Origin: Dioscorea cayenensis subsp. rotundata
Taxonomy: Eukaryota; Streptophyta; Magnoliopsida; Dioscoreales; Dioscoreaceae
DNA: 64,000 nucleotides
Assembly: GCF_009730915.1 (NCBI RefSeq)
Contig: NC_052486.1
Location: 21,357,589-21,421,588 of the forward strand
Reading direction: 5' to 3'
The notes beneath the pieces were generated by a model that ran no database searches, was not told the origin of the DNA, and was given only the letters and a program-made list of their open reading frames with translations. The translations under genes and the position numbers were made by a program. Shown in pieces: positions 35,094 through 47,300 of the stretch (within the stretch, counting starts at the first letter, position 1; the number at the start of each line of letters is the position of its first letter).

Positions 35094-38000
35094 ATGGATG
35101 GTGGGAATGTTGGTTGTTCTTCGAGTCACAGGCGATCAAAAAGGTGTGTTTTTTATGGAGTGATGTGTGTTTTTGAGATTATTTTGATTGTTTCGTTGGT
35201 TTTCTCATTTTCACTGTAAAAATGTCTTCTTTTTTTTTTTCTTGGGAAAATTACATATACAAGTGTGATTTTTCTTATTTTCTTTTTTTGTTTCTTCTCT
35301 TATTGATTTCATTCTAAGGTTTTTGAAGTGGTTTATAGAAAAGGCTGAACTTTAAGTTTGGATTCTTAACTTGAAAAGTTTCGTTAACTTGAAAATGATT
35401 TCTGTGTTTTCCTATGGAGATTTCCCCTTTTTTTGCTTTGTTATTTGTCTTTAAATCCTATCTTTTGCACCAGGGTGAACATATAATCTTGTTTTAGTAG
35501 TTGTTGCGGTTTGATTTCTGCAAAAGTAGATCTTTTTGTTGATTTGCTATTTTTCTTGTTTTTGATTGTTAAGTGATTTGTCTTTCTAGATGGAGATGAT
35601 GCCCATCTTGAGCTTGTAATGGAACATGCTTGGACTAAAACTGAAAAGACTTCATTGCTCTTATTTGATTTTAAGGCATGGAATACAACATGCCTATATT
35701 TAGCCACTTCCACCAGAACTTATCCATTTTATCCCTGCAGTGCCGCTGACAGGATCTCCGAGTTAGCAAGGCATGGAACTTCATATTCCATGGGAGAAGA
35801 TATTAATGACTATAAGGTGAGAAGAGAATACAAGGTTTGCTTAAAATTTTCTTTCTTCGGAAATGTTGTCTAAATTCGTATGAAATATTCAAAAAATTAA
35901 TCTCATTGAATTTAGGTTCAATTATTATAATCACCTTGTATTCTATAAAATGGCCACTAACACATTCATCGCTTGAATGTGCAGAATTTAATGAAGTCGA
36001 GTAAGCCTCAGGGAACATCGGAGGTTGCTCATCAAAATAACGTTTGTGATGCTGCATTGAATCATCGGACCTCCCTCGAGAATGATGTAATGAAGAAAAT
36101 TTGTGAATACTCATATATTTGCCTATATTGTTTTGATTTTAGAAGGAGCATTTATAATATGGATTAACATGACTAATTTTTTGAACACACATCAGTTATG
36201 AGTGCATAATGCAACCAAACCTTGTTAGCGAGAATTGTGAGTTGACTGATAAATATATAAAGCACAGACATACTTTATGTTATGCATACTTTCTAGTCTA
36301 GGGGCAGAAAGTCTCTCATAAATACTTCCTCCAGATGTTGCTAGAATGATGTCACCTTATAGCTATCTTTTGAATACTTTGCAGATAAAACTACTCCAAG
36401 TGAATTTGCAGCAAGAGAAGTCAGTCCGTGTTATGCTTGAGAAAGCAATTGGTCGAGCTTCCAGTACTTTATCTCCTGGGCATAGGCATTTTGCTACTCA
36501 GGTATTGCAAATGTGGTCTAGTTATTGTCCCCATATCTTTGATCCTTCATATTGGATATCTTGGATGTTCTTAGGAGTAGTTATGTAGCTTGGAGCGCTC
36601 TTCATATTCCTGATGTTTCGTCCATTTGGGTGATACTAATTGCGCCTTCAGGTTTTGTCTGTGATGGTGTGCAAAGAAGGAAAGTTTTGCTTGTCATCTT
36701 TGTTTTATATTTATAGAACATATTATGCTTGGGTAAATCGTAGTAGAACTTACTGTGAACATAGCATGCCACGTAAAATTCTTGTGGAACTTATCATTAC
36801 TTGTGGAAACAAGTTGTTCATCTTTTGTAATGGAGTTTTTTTGGGGTGTTTTTGAAGTGTGATCGAATATATGGTGTTATAATGTGTAGAGTACTGTAAT
36901 TGTCTATAATGTGAACTTTGGCAATGGAAGATCAGATTTGATCATTTTAATCATTGCTTGCAATGGAAGATAACTCTGATTATCCTGTTGTTATAGCTGG
37001 TTCTGAGAGTAGTTCTTTGGTGATTTCTTATTGGGTTTTAATCATCAAGTAGAAAAGGTTTTTCTCTGGAATATAAAATCTTCCTTTTTTCATATTTTTT
37101 TTCTTTGAAATAAATAACATTACTGTATCTATTCTGATTTATGATAATTAGTGACAATGCCAATTGTTTTGTAAATTTAGACAAGAGAACTAATAGCTGA
37201 GATTGAGTTCCTGGAAGAGGAGATTGCAAATAGGGAGCAGCATGTACTTTCCCTCTACAGAAGTATGCTTGATCAGTGTCTTAGCGCATCAACATCAGCA
37301 CAGAGTTCAGGCAGAACTTCACCTGCTCAGACAAAGAATGGAGGAAGAAAGCACCCGAGCATAATTTCAAGTGCATTTTGCTCCTCAAGAAAATTCCCGT
37401 TGCACAGTTTCCAAGTACTGAGTACCATAAAAGAATCTAAGAAGGGTAGTGTGTTTGTCAAGCCTAAGGGCAAACATGAACAGATATCAACTATGAAAAC
37501 AAGCACACATGGGGGATGCAACACTTCAGATTTTAAGGTATAAGAAAAGTAGGCCTTTGGTTTTTTTCTTGAAATGCTTATCTTCAATTCCACTGGTTCA
37601 CTGGTAGTCACTTTATAGTGGGTGATTTATTCATTTGTACTTATATACTGGAAAGGGCTAAGTTATTGTTAGATAATATATTACTTTTTTTAATCCAGCA
37701 TGAGTTCACATCATTCATAACAGGAGCCGAAGAAGCTCATGTCATGAGGACACAAAGCCATGCATATCAAGAAGAAGATTTTCAATAAGCATAATATCCA
37801 AATCTTAAAATTTTCAATAAGTTCTCGTGCAGTTACGAAGCTCCTCCAATATTTGTTTATAACCCTGTCTGTTCATAGGTTTATGCCTTATTTGTTCAAT
37901 AATTACTTTGAAGTAAATTGCTGGTCTAGGTTAGAGTATGTGCCAATTATAATACAATGCGACCCTGCTCATGTTTGTTTGTTTCTTTCTTAAATGGAGA

Positions 38001-39812
38001 AGTTACCTACTTTCGGGGGGAGTCGCTTGGCTCGTACTCTAAAAGATCATCTCTACCAATGCCCAAGCAAGTTATCTGAAGAACTGATCAGATGCATGGC
38101 TGCCATTTATTGTTGGCTACAAACAGATGCATCCACAGACGCAGAAAATGGTCGCTCGCCATTCTTGTCGAGGTCATCCACCAATGTTATTCTTCCCCGA
38201 AGAGGTGCTGGAGATGAGAAAGTATTGTCTTGCAGACCTATGGTAGAAATATCTTCGATATCCATTGACAAAAAAAAGTTCTCAAGTGCATCATATGCCA
38301 TAAACAGCTACAGGTAGGATAAAAAAGGAGTAGTTGCTTTTCTTTCAGTTTACTTTTTTACTTTTTCCTTATCTTCGTCATGCATTAAAACCGATTTAAA
38401 CTTGTCCTTCTTTCTGGAATTATTCTCAGATTACTGGTGGAAAATTTAGAAAGAGTAGATGCTAGCATGTTGGAAAGTGGCGCCAAATTGGCGTTTTGGC
38501 TGAACGTGTACAATTCTCTGATTATGCATGTAAATCATTTTCTGAAACAAGGGAAGCTCTTCCTCCTTTTTTTGAATTAGTTAACCAATGAATTTCCTTT
38601 GCAGGGCTATTTAGTATATGGAATTTCTCACACTTCTTTACGAAGGCTGGCATTATTTCACAAGGTAACTGTGTATTGACATGCAATCATGATCAAATCA
38701 CTTGATTTGAGCTTGAAAATTCTGTTTTGTTTTGAAGATAAATGCAAGTTAACATTAGTTTTATCCTGCCATTGCCTAAACTCGAATCATGAAAATGGGC
38801 TTTTTCCTCTATATCAACTTGCCTTGTTTCCTCTACCAATTTCATTATCCTTCCACATAGCATGTGAATGGTTTCACTTTTAAAGTTCTTTAAAACAATT
38901 CTGTGGATGGGAAGACTAATCTATTATTCCTTGAGTTCATTGTGGATGAGAATCTGATATGAAGCTCTTTAATTTCCATTTGACTGATTGTTGTTCCTTC
39001 TCCAATTGATTATCAGTTAGCATGTTTGTGCTCTTTGATTTTTGGATAAAAACTAACTTTACCAGACTTTATCCATCTATGCTAATCCACTGGTTTTTGT
39101 TGTACAGTGCAGACTGCATATAACATCGGAGGGTATGTTTTCACTGCCAACTCCATAGAGCACTGCATTCTGTGCTGCCATACACCTCGAATTGGCCGTG
39201 TATGATCTGAACTTTGTTTTATTATTGGCTGTATGTGCTGCCATACATTCCTGTTAAATCATTTTTGATTTGTTTGCAGTGGTTTGAAAGTATACTTTCG
39301 AACGCAATGAGGAAGAAATCCGGAGAAGAAAAACAGCTTCTTGAATCAAAATTTGGTCTTTGTAGATCTCAACCTCTTGTTTATTTTGGCTTATGCACTG
39401 GTGCTGCTTCTGATCCAATGGTAATGCCTAACTCTTTCCAAAGTTAAATCTCTTTAAAAGTTTAAAAATTTCTTATTATTATTATTTTTTTACTTTAAAA
39501 CAGTTGAGAGTCTACACTGCCAAGAATGTCATCGATGAATTAGAGAAGGCGAAGAAGGAGTTTCTTCAATCCAATGTGGTTGTTAAAAAATCAAGGAAAG
39601 TTTTTCTGCCGAAGATTCTTGAACGATATGCAAAAGAGACAAGTTTGAGCTCCGGTGAACTTCTTACATGGGTGCTCGAGAACATCGATAAGAAGTTGCA
39701 CGAATCTGCTGATCCTAAAAACAAGAGAAAGGCATCGCAAGTGATCGAATGGTTGCCATACAACACAAGGTTTCGCTACGTTTTGAGCACGGATTTTGCT
39801 GAAAACCAGTGA
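35094..39812 (+). CDS. Lzipper-MIP1 / DUF547 protein, about 11 exons
   Basis: A plant family of unknown biochemical function; some members bind transcription or ubiquitin-ligase partners through the N-terminal coiled coil. Proposed exons: 35094-35145, 35590-35816, 35985-36086, 36385-36501, 37181-37537, 38000-38313, 38430-38529, 38605-38664, 39113-39199, 39280-39420 and 39504-39812. Phases agree throughout, giving 621 residues. The coiled coil spans about 122-200 (EKAIGRASSTLSPGHRHFAT, IAEIEFLEEEIANREQ). A conserved linker follows (KHPSIISSAFCSS, LARTLKDHLYQCPSKLSEE, LSRSSTNVILPRRG). DUF547 then runs to the C-terminus (KLAFWLNVYNSLIMHGYLVYG, TAYNIGG, LVYFGLCTGAASDP, LPYNTRFRYVL). The 5' part is the weak point: the first join uses donor gt at 35146, two bases past a stronger one, and the peptide of exon 2 (DFKAWNTTCLYLATSTRTYP) is not one I know from the family. 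Another exon near 37700-37740 is possible. Confidence 0.9.
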
Positions 39813-39950
39813 TCATCTAAATTTCTGCTACTAGTTTTCAACAGTTGTTCTGCGTTGTGTGTGTATATATATACTTGCGGGGAAAAATGGATGCATTTGT
39901 ACACTAATGCATATCATCTTCGTGTTTTCTGCGATACTCTTTTTTCCAAT

Positions 39951-40280
39951 GAAATAATGCAGTGATGTTGAACCAAGATTACTTGTGTTTTTGTTGGTGT
40001 GTTTTTGTTGTCGATGAAATGTATTTAGGGTCCGTTTGATTCCTTAAAGAGAACAATACAAACAATATAATACAGTACAAATAGTTAAAGTGCAGCACTA
40101 GTGTCTTTTTTCTAAAGAAATAATGCAGTGATGTTGAACCAAGAATACTTGTGCTTTTATTAGTGTGTTTTTGTTGTCGGTGAAACGCATTTAGGGTCCG
40201 TTTGATTCGTTAAAGAGAACATCACAAACATTATAGTACAGTACAAATAGTTAAAGTGCAACACAAGTGCTTGTGTTGTT
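39951..40280. repeat. Tandem duplication, 166-bp unit, at the 3' end of the DUF547 gene
   Basis: Two copies at about 39951-40116 and 40117-40280 share 'gaaataatgcagtgatgttgaaccaaga', 'gtgtgtttttgttgtcg' and 'tttagggtccgtttgatt', with few differences. The first copy begins about 140 bp after the stop codon, so one or both may lie in the 3' untranslated region and duplicate the polyadenylation area. Confidence 0.85.
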
Positions 40281-40995
40281 TTATGTTTGATTTTCGTTGG
40301 ACTGTATAATTTTTTTTTTGTGTTGTTTAATATTTGATTTATATAAATACATAACACAAAATAGTACATTACAATAATATCTTTTTACTATTTCATATTT
40401 GTTTTATAATAAAAAATAGTTTAACATGAGTTGATTTGCATTTGAACCGGATGCTAAAACAACATTCATGATACAGGAAAAATAGAGTGTGCTTTGAAGT
40501 AGATCTTGATTTTTAGTCATAATAATTGAAGTTGATTATGTTTTAGATTGTTTACTTATTTTAAAAAGTTCATTATATTTTTTTCCAAAAAAATCAAGTT
40601 AATTTCTTTTAAAAATTGAATTTTTTTTGCTTACGTTTAATATATGAATTTTTGGCATTTTGCACAAAACTCTTTGGAATTTTAAGTTTTTGCAATTTAA
40701 GAAGATTTGTTTGAAAATTATTATTATTTTTTTTCAAAAAATTTCTTATGACAAACTCCTGTCTTCTAATAAAAAACTTTTTTTTAGCTCATTTCTTAAA
40801 ACCTCACCATTAATTTATATACAACTTTTGGCTCTTTACCTGAATAAAATGTGGTTAGGTAATGGTTTTGCAAATTCGAAAAAATATAGGGACTTAAAAG
40901 AAAAAAATTTTGAAAAAATGGATTTTCTTTTATTCTGATTGGGCTTGGGTTTCATACGGCGGGCCCAAAATGGATAACCCCAGAGAGGACAGTTA

Positions 40996-41105
40996 ACACG
41001 TGCGAATCGTGCATTGAATGGCAATTTTGATATTAAGGTGAAAAACCAAGGCCAATTCCAAATCCTGACCCTCTAATCATCCATTGGCCAAACCACACGT
41101 GCGAA
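40996..41105 (+). promoter_or_regulatory. Pair of ACACGTGCGAA boxes (G-box core) upstream of the Agenet gene
   Basis: The 11-mer acacgtgcgaa occurs at 40996-41006 and again at 41095-41105, 99 bp apart. Each contains the CACGTG G-box bound by plant bZIP and bHLH factors. A CCAAT-type sequence (ccattggcc, about 41081) and an AT-rich TATA-like stretch (tttaaatataag, about 41134-41146) follow. The set lies just before the GC-rich, probably transcribed leader starting near 41170. Confidence 0.6.
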
Positions 41106-41169
41106 AAATAAGAACCAAAAAAAGAACCTTTATTTTAAATATAAGAAGAGAAAATTAGAAGCCCAAAGG

Positions 41170-44100
41170 GTTCATTCTCGTTGCTGCTCGTTCTTGTGTC
41201 TCGTGGCTCGAAACCCTCACGGAATCAGCCGGAAAACGCTCCGATTCGCTTCGAAAACGCCGGCCGGCGAGGGAATCTATGGTGGAAGGAGGCGTGGTTG
41301 GTGCTTGTGTGCCAGGGATGGCTCTGGGGCGTCTCGGGAGATGAGACTGTGCATCGCTGTTGGATTTGGGGCTTGGTTGGTGAAAAGACGAGATTCCGTC
41401 TCCGGATGGAGGGTGGGAGCACTATAGGCTTTCTCTCTTTGGTACTTTTTTGCTTCCTTTCTTTTCTTTGTCTGATTCTTGGTCTGGCCTGCCGCCCGCG
41501 CTTCACCGCGATTCAGTAGTGGTGAGCTGTGGCTGGATTTGGTGGGCTTTTGCCGGAGGTGAATTAGGGTTCGTGACGGGGGTGCTTTGAATTGCAAGTA
41601 GCCGGAGTTTCATTTCGTTAGGGTTCGCGGTCTTGATTTTGAAAATTAGGGTTTTGATTGGAAGTGTGAGAGATTACGTGTATTTTGGTAAAGTTTTGAG
41701 CAAGTTCATGGATAAGGCGGCGGCTTAGCTGAATTCGACTTTGTAAGTTTGATTTTTGCTGCATTTCACGGAGTCTTTGAGTTTAAACTTAGGGTTATTA
41801 TTTGGTCTTTCTTAATTATCACGGTTTTCTGATGCTAAGTTTCTTTTAGGACGAAGTTGGGTCTGCTTATGAGTTGTTAAGGGATTTCTTGAATTTCTTG
41901 TTGACTAGAGTTCCGGCTTTGATGTGGTAATCTTGGTTGTCTAATGTTTTTGTGACTCTGTGAGAGTTTTGTTTATCTATTTTTTGGTGAACTTTCTAGC
42001 AGTTGTTTTAAGTTGCATTTTCTATTTTGCTCTATATCTACCGAGAGCCCCATTTTTACTATGAAAATTGCAAATTTAAAAGTGCACTGTATTTGATTTC
42101 CAGTTCTGCTAACTCTGTTACTATTCTTCCTTGAAACAGGATTTATTTCATTTAAATTACTTAAAATGCGCTTTTTGTGGGACTTCTTTTCAGGAACGTG
42201 TTTTAAATTCTATTATGTTTGTTTGGAGAGAAAAAAATAGTGCCTATTGCTCTAGTTTCTTCTCCTATGGTGCCATGTGTTATATTTTTGTTAACTAACT
42301 GGGTTTTTGTCTCAATTATGCATCAAGTATCTCTTTCTTTCTATACTATAGAAACCCATGATTGTATTGTGATATAATAAAGTTCGAATACATTGATAAA
42401 TGGCTTAATCTTATGTAGATAGCATTTGGTATGCTGCACTTCTGACCTATAGTTTATCATGTATTTTGACTTGTATGGTATGGCCTGACCCTATCCCTTT
42501 CTTGATGTTGCTATTGGATTTTATGTTCTCAAAAGGGTAGTGACAGTTATCCACAATGGTTCTTGATGTGAATACCTGAATACTTTGCTATTGGATTTAT
42601 CATGTTCCCTTTTATGACGTTGCTATTGGATATTATGTTCTCAAAAGGGTAGTAACGGTGATCCACAATGGTTCTTGATGTGAATGCTGAATACTTTAAT
42701 GAATGGAATAAGGCCACTTAATGGTTTTTCTTGGCAGTAATGGTGATCTAGAGTGGTTATTGACTTGAATTGTAATTTACCAATATCTCATATACCTGTT
42801 GGCAATTATCAGCCTTGTGCGAAGCATGTTATGAATTCTGAAGGGCTCCAACAGTCTTTTCAATTCAGAAGTAATTTGACCTAAAACATTTAGCGATTAG
42901 TTTAGTGTCTGTTGGATACTGTGTCTTTCCATGTTGCAATCTTTTTGTTGCTGGACATTATTTTCCTGTGATCAATGCCTAAACCACTCAGTGTTGCTAG
43001 GATGTCATTTTAGAATTATTTTTTCTTGTTTGCCACTGGCAAATCTGGGGATTTTGATATCTTCTAATGACTTCATTTCACTTTATCTGTCCAAGTCAGC
43101 ATCCCTAATTTCAACTAGTTTGTAACATTTCTATAAAAAATTTCTCAGCTCTGAAATTGCATACAATTTTGACATGTTGCTTAATTGGTCTTTCTAGGAC
43201 ACACTACTGGTGTCTAGTATTGGAGAGTGGTTGTGAATTTTAAGAAATTTAAATATGCAGTAAAATGAGTTACTTTTAGAAAAATAAAACTTTAAACAAG
43301 GGTTTTAACTAAAATTTTTAAAATCATCCAAAATCACAAAAGTCATATAGGATTAAAAAGGTTAGAAATATAAGGAAGAACCAATTTTAAGATGCAAGAA
43401 ATGAATCAAAACTGATATATGAGGTTTAAAAAGATAAAAGGAAAAAATAAGGTAATTTAAAGGAATAAAATATTAAGAAGGAAAAATAAGAATAAAGTTA
43501 TAGAATCAAAATGAGATATTTGGAATCAAAATCCACTTATCTAGACAAACTCAAACAACATAAAGTGAAGTAGGATCTCACACGGGGAACATGTGGTCCA
43601 AACGTGTCTTCGTATCATCGTATGTCTATGGTATGTCAAAGAGACGAGTATATCCAAAGAGACAATATGAATGAAATGCCTCACGCATGTCACTTTATAT
43701 CGATAGAGAAGATGCAAATTCAATTAATTTTGGCCACGTGTCACTTTATATCATTTGGGAAAATACAAATTCAGTTAATTTTCCCTGTTTTCTTCGGGAA
43801 TACAGATGCCTATTTCAAAAGTAAAGAAATTGCTTAACTTGGATGAAAATGTTTGAACTTCTTCTGGTATAGAAAATGAAATTTGGAGACATGATTATCC
43901 ATTAATGCTGCCAATCATCTCATATCAGAAATAGGATCCTTTATGTCATAATTGGGGTTTTCTGCCATGCTTTACTATATATGCAAGTTACAAGTGATGC
44001 AAATAAATGGCTCTGTGCCATTCTAATGGTTCCTCATCTAGAAGTGAAGTTTTTGTTCTGAATGTAATAAAAGGTTATCCTTGTTACTCCTTGAAGTTTG

Positions 44101-44320
44101 TGTGCTACAGATTAATGAAGTTGGCATTTGTCATTGATTCTTGCTTGCACTCATGTAAAATGGGAACTGGTTCTTATCAAGAATTGACTAATGACATGAG
44201 CTTGAATGGATGATTTATTTGTTCAGTGTTATATGTCATTTCCAATTTTCACTATGTTATTGTATGTTATATAATTTGTGAACATAGTATTTATTTATAT
44301 TATTATCTTTCCTTCTGCAG
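41170..44320 (+). other. Probable 5' leader exon and long leader intron of the Agenet gene
   Basis: A GC-rich block at 41170-41740 with short out-of-frame ORFs resembles a plant 5' untranslated exon. A donor-like tttgtaagttt occurs at about 41740-41750. The first coding exon begins after a strong acceptor (ccttctgcag) at 44320, so a leader intron of about 2.6 kb is inferred. The intron holds a ~115-bp-period tandem duplication (about 42491-42600 and 42605-42700; shared ttgctattgga and atgttctcaaaagggtagt) and a ~55-bp one (about 43685-43795; shared tgtcactttatatc). Confidence 0.5.
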
Positions 44321-44330
44321 GGATACACCC

Positions 44331-47300
44331 ATGGATTATGATGACAATGATTTTCAAAGCCAGAACTTTCAACTAGTTGGAGAAGACAACAGATTCCCAT
44401 CAAGTCTACAGTCTTTTTCTCTGCCAAAGCTAGATCTTGATGATCACTTTGATGTCCGTCTTAAGTTTGATCCATTAGTTGAATCAGAGTGTTTTCTTGG
44501 AATACAAGGTCAAGATAACAACTGGATTGAAAATTTTTCTTCTGGGAGCAGTGCATTAGATTTTACTTCCAGCGCTGCTGAATCTTGCTCCATTTCAAGG
44601 CATAACAATGTGTGGTCTGAGGCTACATCATCTGAATCTGTTGAAATGCTATTGAAATCTGTTGGCGGAGATGAATTGATAAATGATGGTTCTATCATTG
44701 AAGAAGTGGGTGCTCATGATCAACTGACTGGTGTAGAAGGCCACATACAAACCTGTTATAAGATGGATGATATCATAAAGATTGATCCTACTCAGCCTCC
44801 AGACATATGCTCCAAAAGCTTATCAGGTGTGAATGAGTGTCAAGGCAGGGATCAGTCTCAGGTTGATGCCCTAGCTCAAGCTTCTGAGGGAGAGAAGTCT
44901 GGCATGGATATGGATGTGGGTTCCTTTGGTGAAAGATCGGGCTCTGATCAGGAGTCTGGTGCTGAGCAATGCACCATAGATCGGAAGGGAATTGCATCAT
45001 TGGCTGATGCCCCCCCAAAATGTGCAGCAGTGTGTGAGGATTTGTTGGAGAAGACTGTAGATGAAGATCCTGTAGGTGTCACAAAAATTGATAGAGAAGC
45101 CTCTGCTCCTGTTGCTTGTAGTGTGCAAGCTGATGATTCTGTTGTATCTGCTGGAAATCTGATGTTATCAGAGAATGTAATGGAGAAAAACTCTGATATC
45201 CCTATGACTCTGAATGATTCCTTTAAACATGAAAGTGATCATGATAATGTGACTGATGAGCCTTCAGTAAGCTGTGGCGCTGATAACACCCTCACTAGTG
45301 TTAAGAACTCTTCTTGTTTGGAGGCAAATGTAGACCCACCGGTCCTATTGATGGAGAGATGTAATGAGTCTATATTTTCTGGGAACCCAGATGAATTGCT
45401 CGAAGCAATTGCATACCCGGTAAACACCTGTAACAAAGATGGTGAAATTGGTGATTTCAAAATGGCAAGGACAGAGCAGATGCCTTATCTTAAACTGGAA
45501 GGAGGTAGGAATCAGGAAAAATCTTCTGTTGAATTCAACAAGGAAGAAAATGCAGATCAATCTTGCGGGACAGAAGTTGAAGATGTTAGCCAAAATCTGC
45601 AAGAATCTTGCTCAAAAAATAATTCCTGCAGTGAAAATGTTTTGTGCACTGAAATTGTGAAACTGACTGATGGACATGGAGAGGTAAAGCTTGATCGTTC
45701 TACGGAAGGAATGAAAGAAAATGATGGCTCTGAAATTGGTGAAATCAAGGATATAAGTAGTCAATTGGGAAACAATAGTAACAGAGAGGCAGCTGAACTG
45801 GATTCTTCAAATGAAGAGAGACATGGTGCAGTTGGGCCTGAAGTTAAAAATGGTGATACCTTGCCAACTAGAGTGTTCGACACTTCTCTGTTAAAAATAG
45901 CATCTTCTGATGAAGATAAGAGTGTTGCAGATGGAGCTTTTGAGAAAGAAGTTACCGCAGATCTGCCACAAACTGATTTTCTGGATAAATCCTTTTCAGC
46001 TACATTAGCAAATGATACAGATGTGGATTTGCTATCTTCCACCAGCCACAAATCTCTTGGAATGTCTAGTGACCATAAATCAAAGGCAGAGTCTTGTGAC
46101 ATTCAAGAGACTCTGCACGATTCTCTTCCGGAATGGGCACAACCATCCATACATTCTAGCACCATCAGTTCTAACAGTGATGCTTCCATTGTTTTGGATA
46201 AGATTAATCCTATATCAGCTGCGGTTCAAGATACTGTAATGCTAAATGTGGTTGAAGATTCATCGACCAATAATATGGTTCATAATATGCCAGGTAAAAG
46301 CTGAAACTGAAATGATTTTATGTATGGAATATGGATGAAGCTGGAAATTTAATCTTTTTGCTGCTAATATCTCCAATAAGTTAGTTTATCATTATGTACT
46401 GAATACATCATTGGCATTTTGTTTGTGTAGAAAAAAGGGAAACAGAATCAACTTTGCAACCGCCTTTGAGTGTAAATGTTATGCACTTCACTGAAACCTC
46501 ATGCTCTTTACTGAAAAATGCTGAAGCTCAGACATTTGACAAGCAGGTTTCTGATCCAATTGCCATGGATGGTTTGTCTGGAGAGGAAATAATTCATGTT
46601 GACTCAGGTATTGTATACAGCATAGGTTTCTATGTTTATCCATTCAGTCAGTGTGTTATTCTTTGTTTACTTCATTATTGTGAATAACATTGATTATATC
46701 CCACAGTGCTAATCTATATTTGTGTACAGTTGCTAGTCTTCCTGCAGCTGATGTCTACTCTGCTTTCCCAACAAATGAGACAAATAATCAGCAGTCACAT
46801 TCTGATGAAGCCCAGCTTATTGATGCTGATTTAGAACCAGATCAAAGGAAATCATCTATACCCCCATCAGATTCAATTCAGGAGGACAAGAAGGATGATA
46901 CATGTATGATGGTTTCGAAGGCTTACTCAAATTTCCAATTAATTACATCAAAAAATTCAGTGGATGATTCTGGTATGTAAAGTTCTAAAAACTTAGGCCT
47001 GTTTCAACTATGTTTTTCCTCTTTTTGGCTAAAAGTGAAAATTTATTGAAAAACACATTTGTTAACATGTTTTATGATACAGTTTCAACGTGGGTCGCAT
47101 TTTCATGTTTTAAGAGAACTTCCTAAGCACATTTTTATAAAATGTTTGTTACTTCTTTGATGCTCCAAGGCCTCCAATGATTTCTCCCATGTGATATGCT
47201 TATTTTATTTACTATCTTTCAAATTAATAAATATTTTTGGTTAAAATCATGTTATCATTAATGGCATTTCCAAATTTTATATTTACTGAAGTTTTTTTTA

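Noticed and set aside
37697-37785. Extra exon between 37537 and 38000 in the DUF547 gene (HEFTSFITGAEEAH...)
   Set aside because: The acceptor is good and the frame is open for about 29 codons, but no convincing donor precedes the TAA. Joining 37537 directly to 38000 keeps phase, so it was left out of the model as unproven.
41181-41597. Overlapping ORFs of about 77-112 residues on both strands
   Set aside because: They lie in the GC-rich leader of the Agenet gene, overlap in several frames and show no domain or family-like sequence.
44226-44330. Upstream in-frame extension of the long Agenet exon (an ATG at 44226)
   Set aside because: It crosses a strong acceptor (ccttctgcag at 44320), and the family's N-terminus begins MDYDDNDFQ at 44331, so the upstream part is intron.
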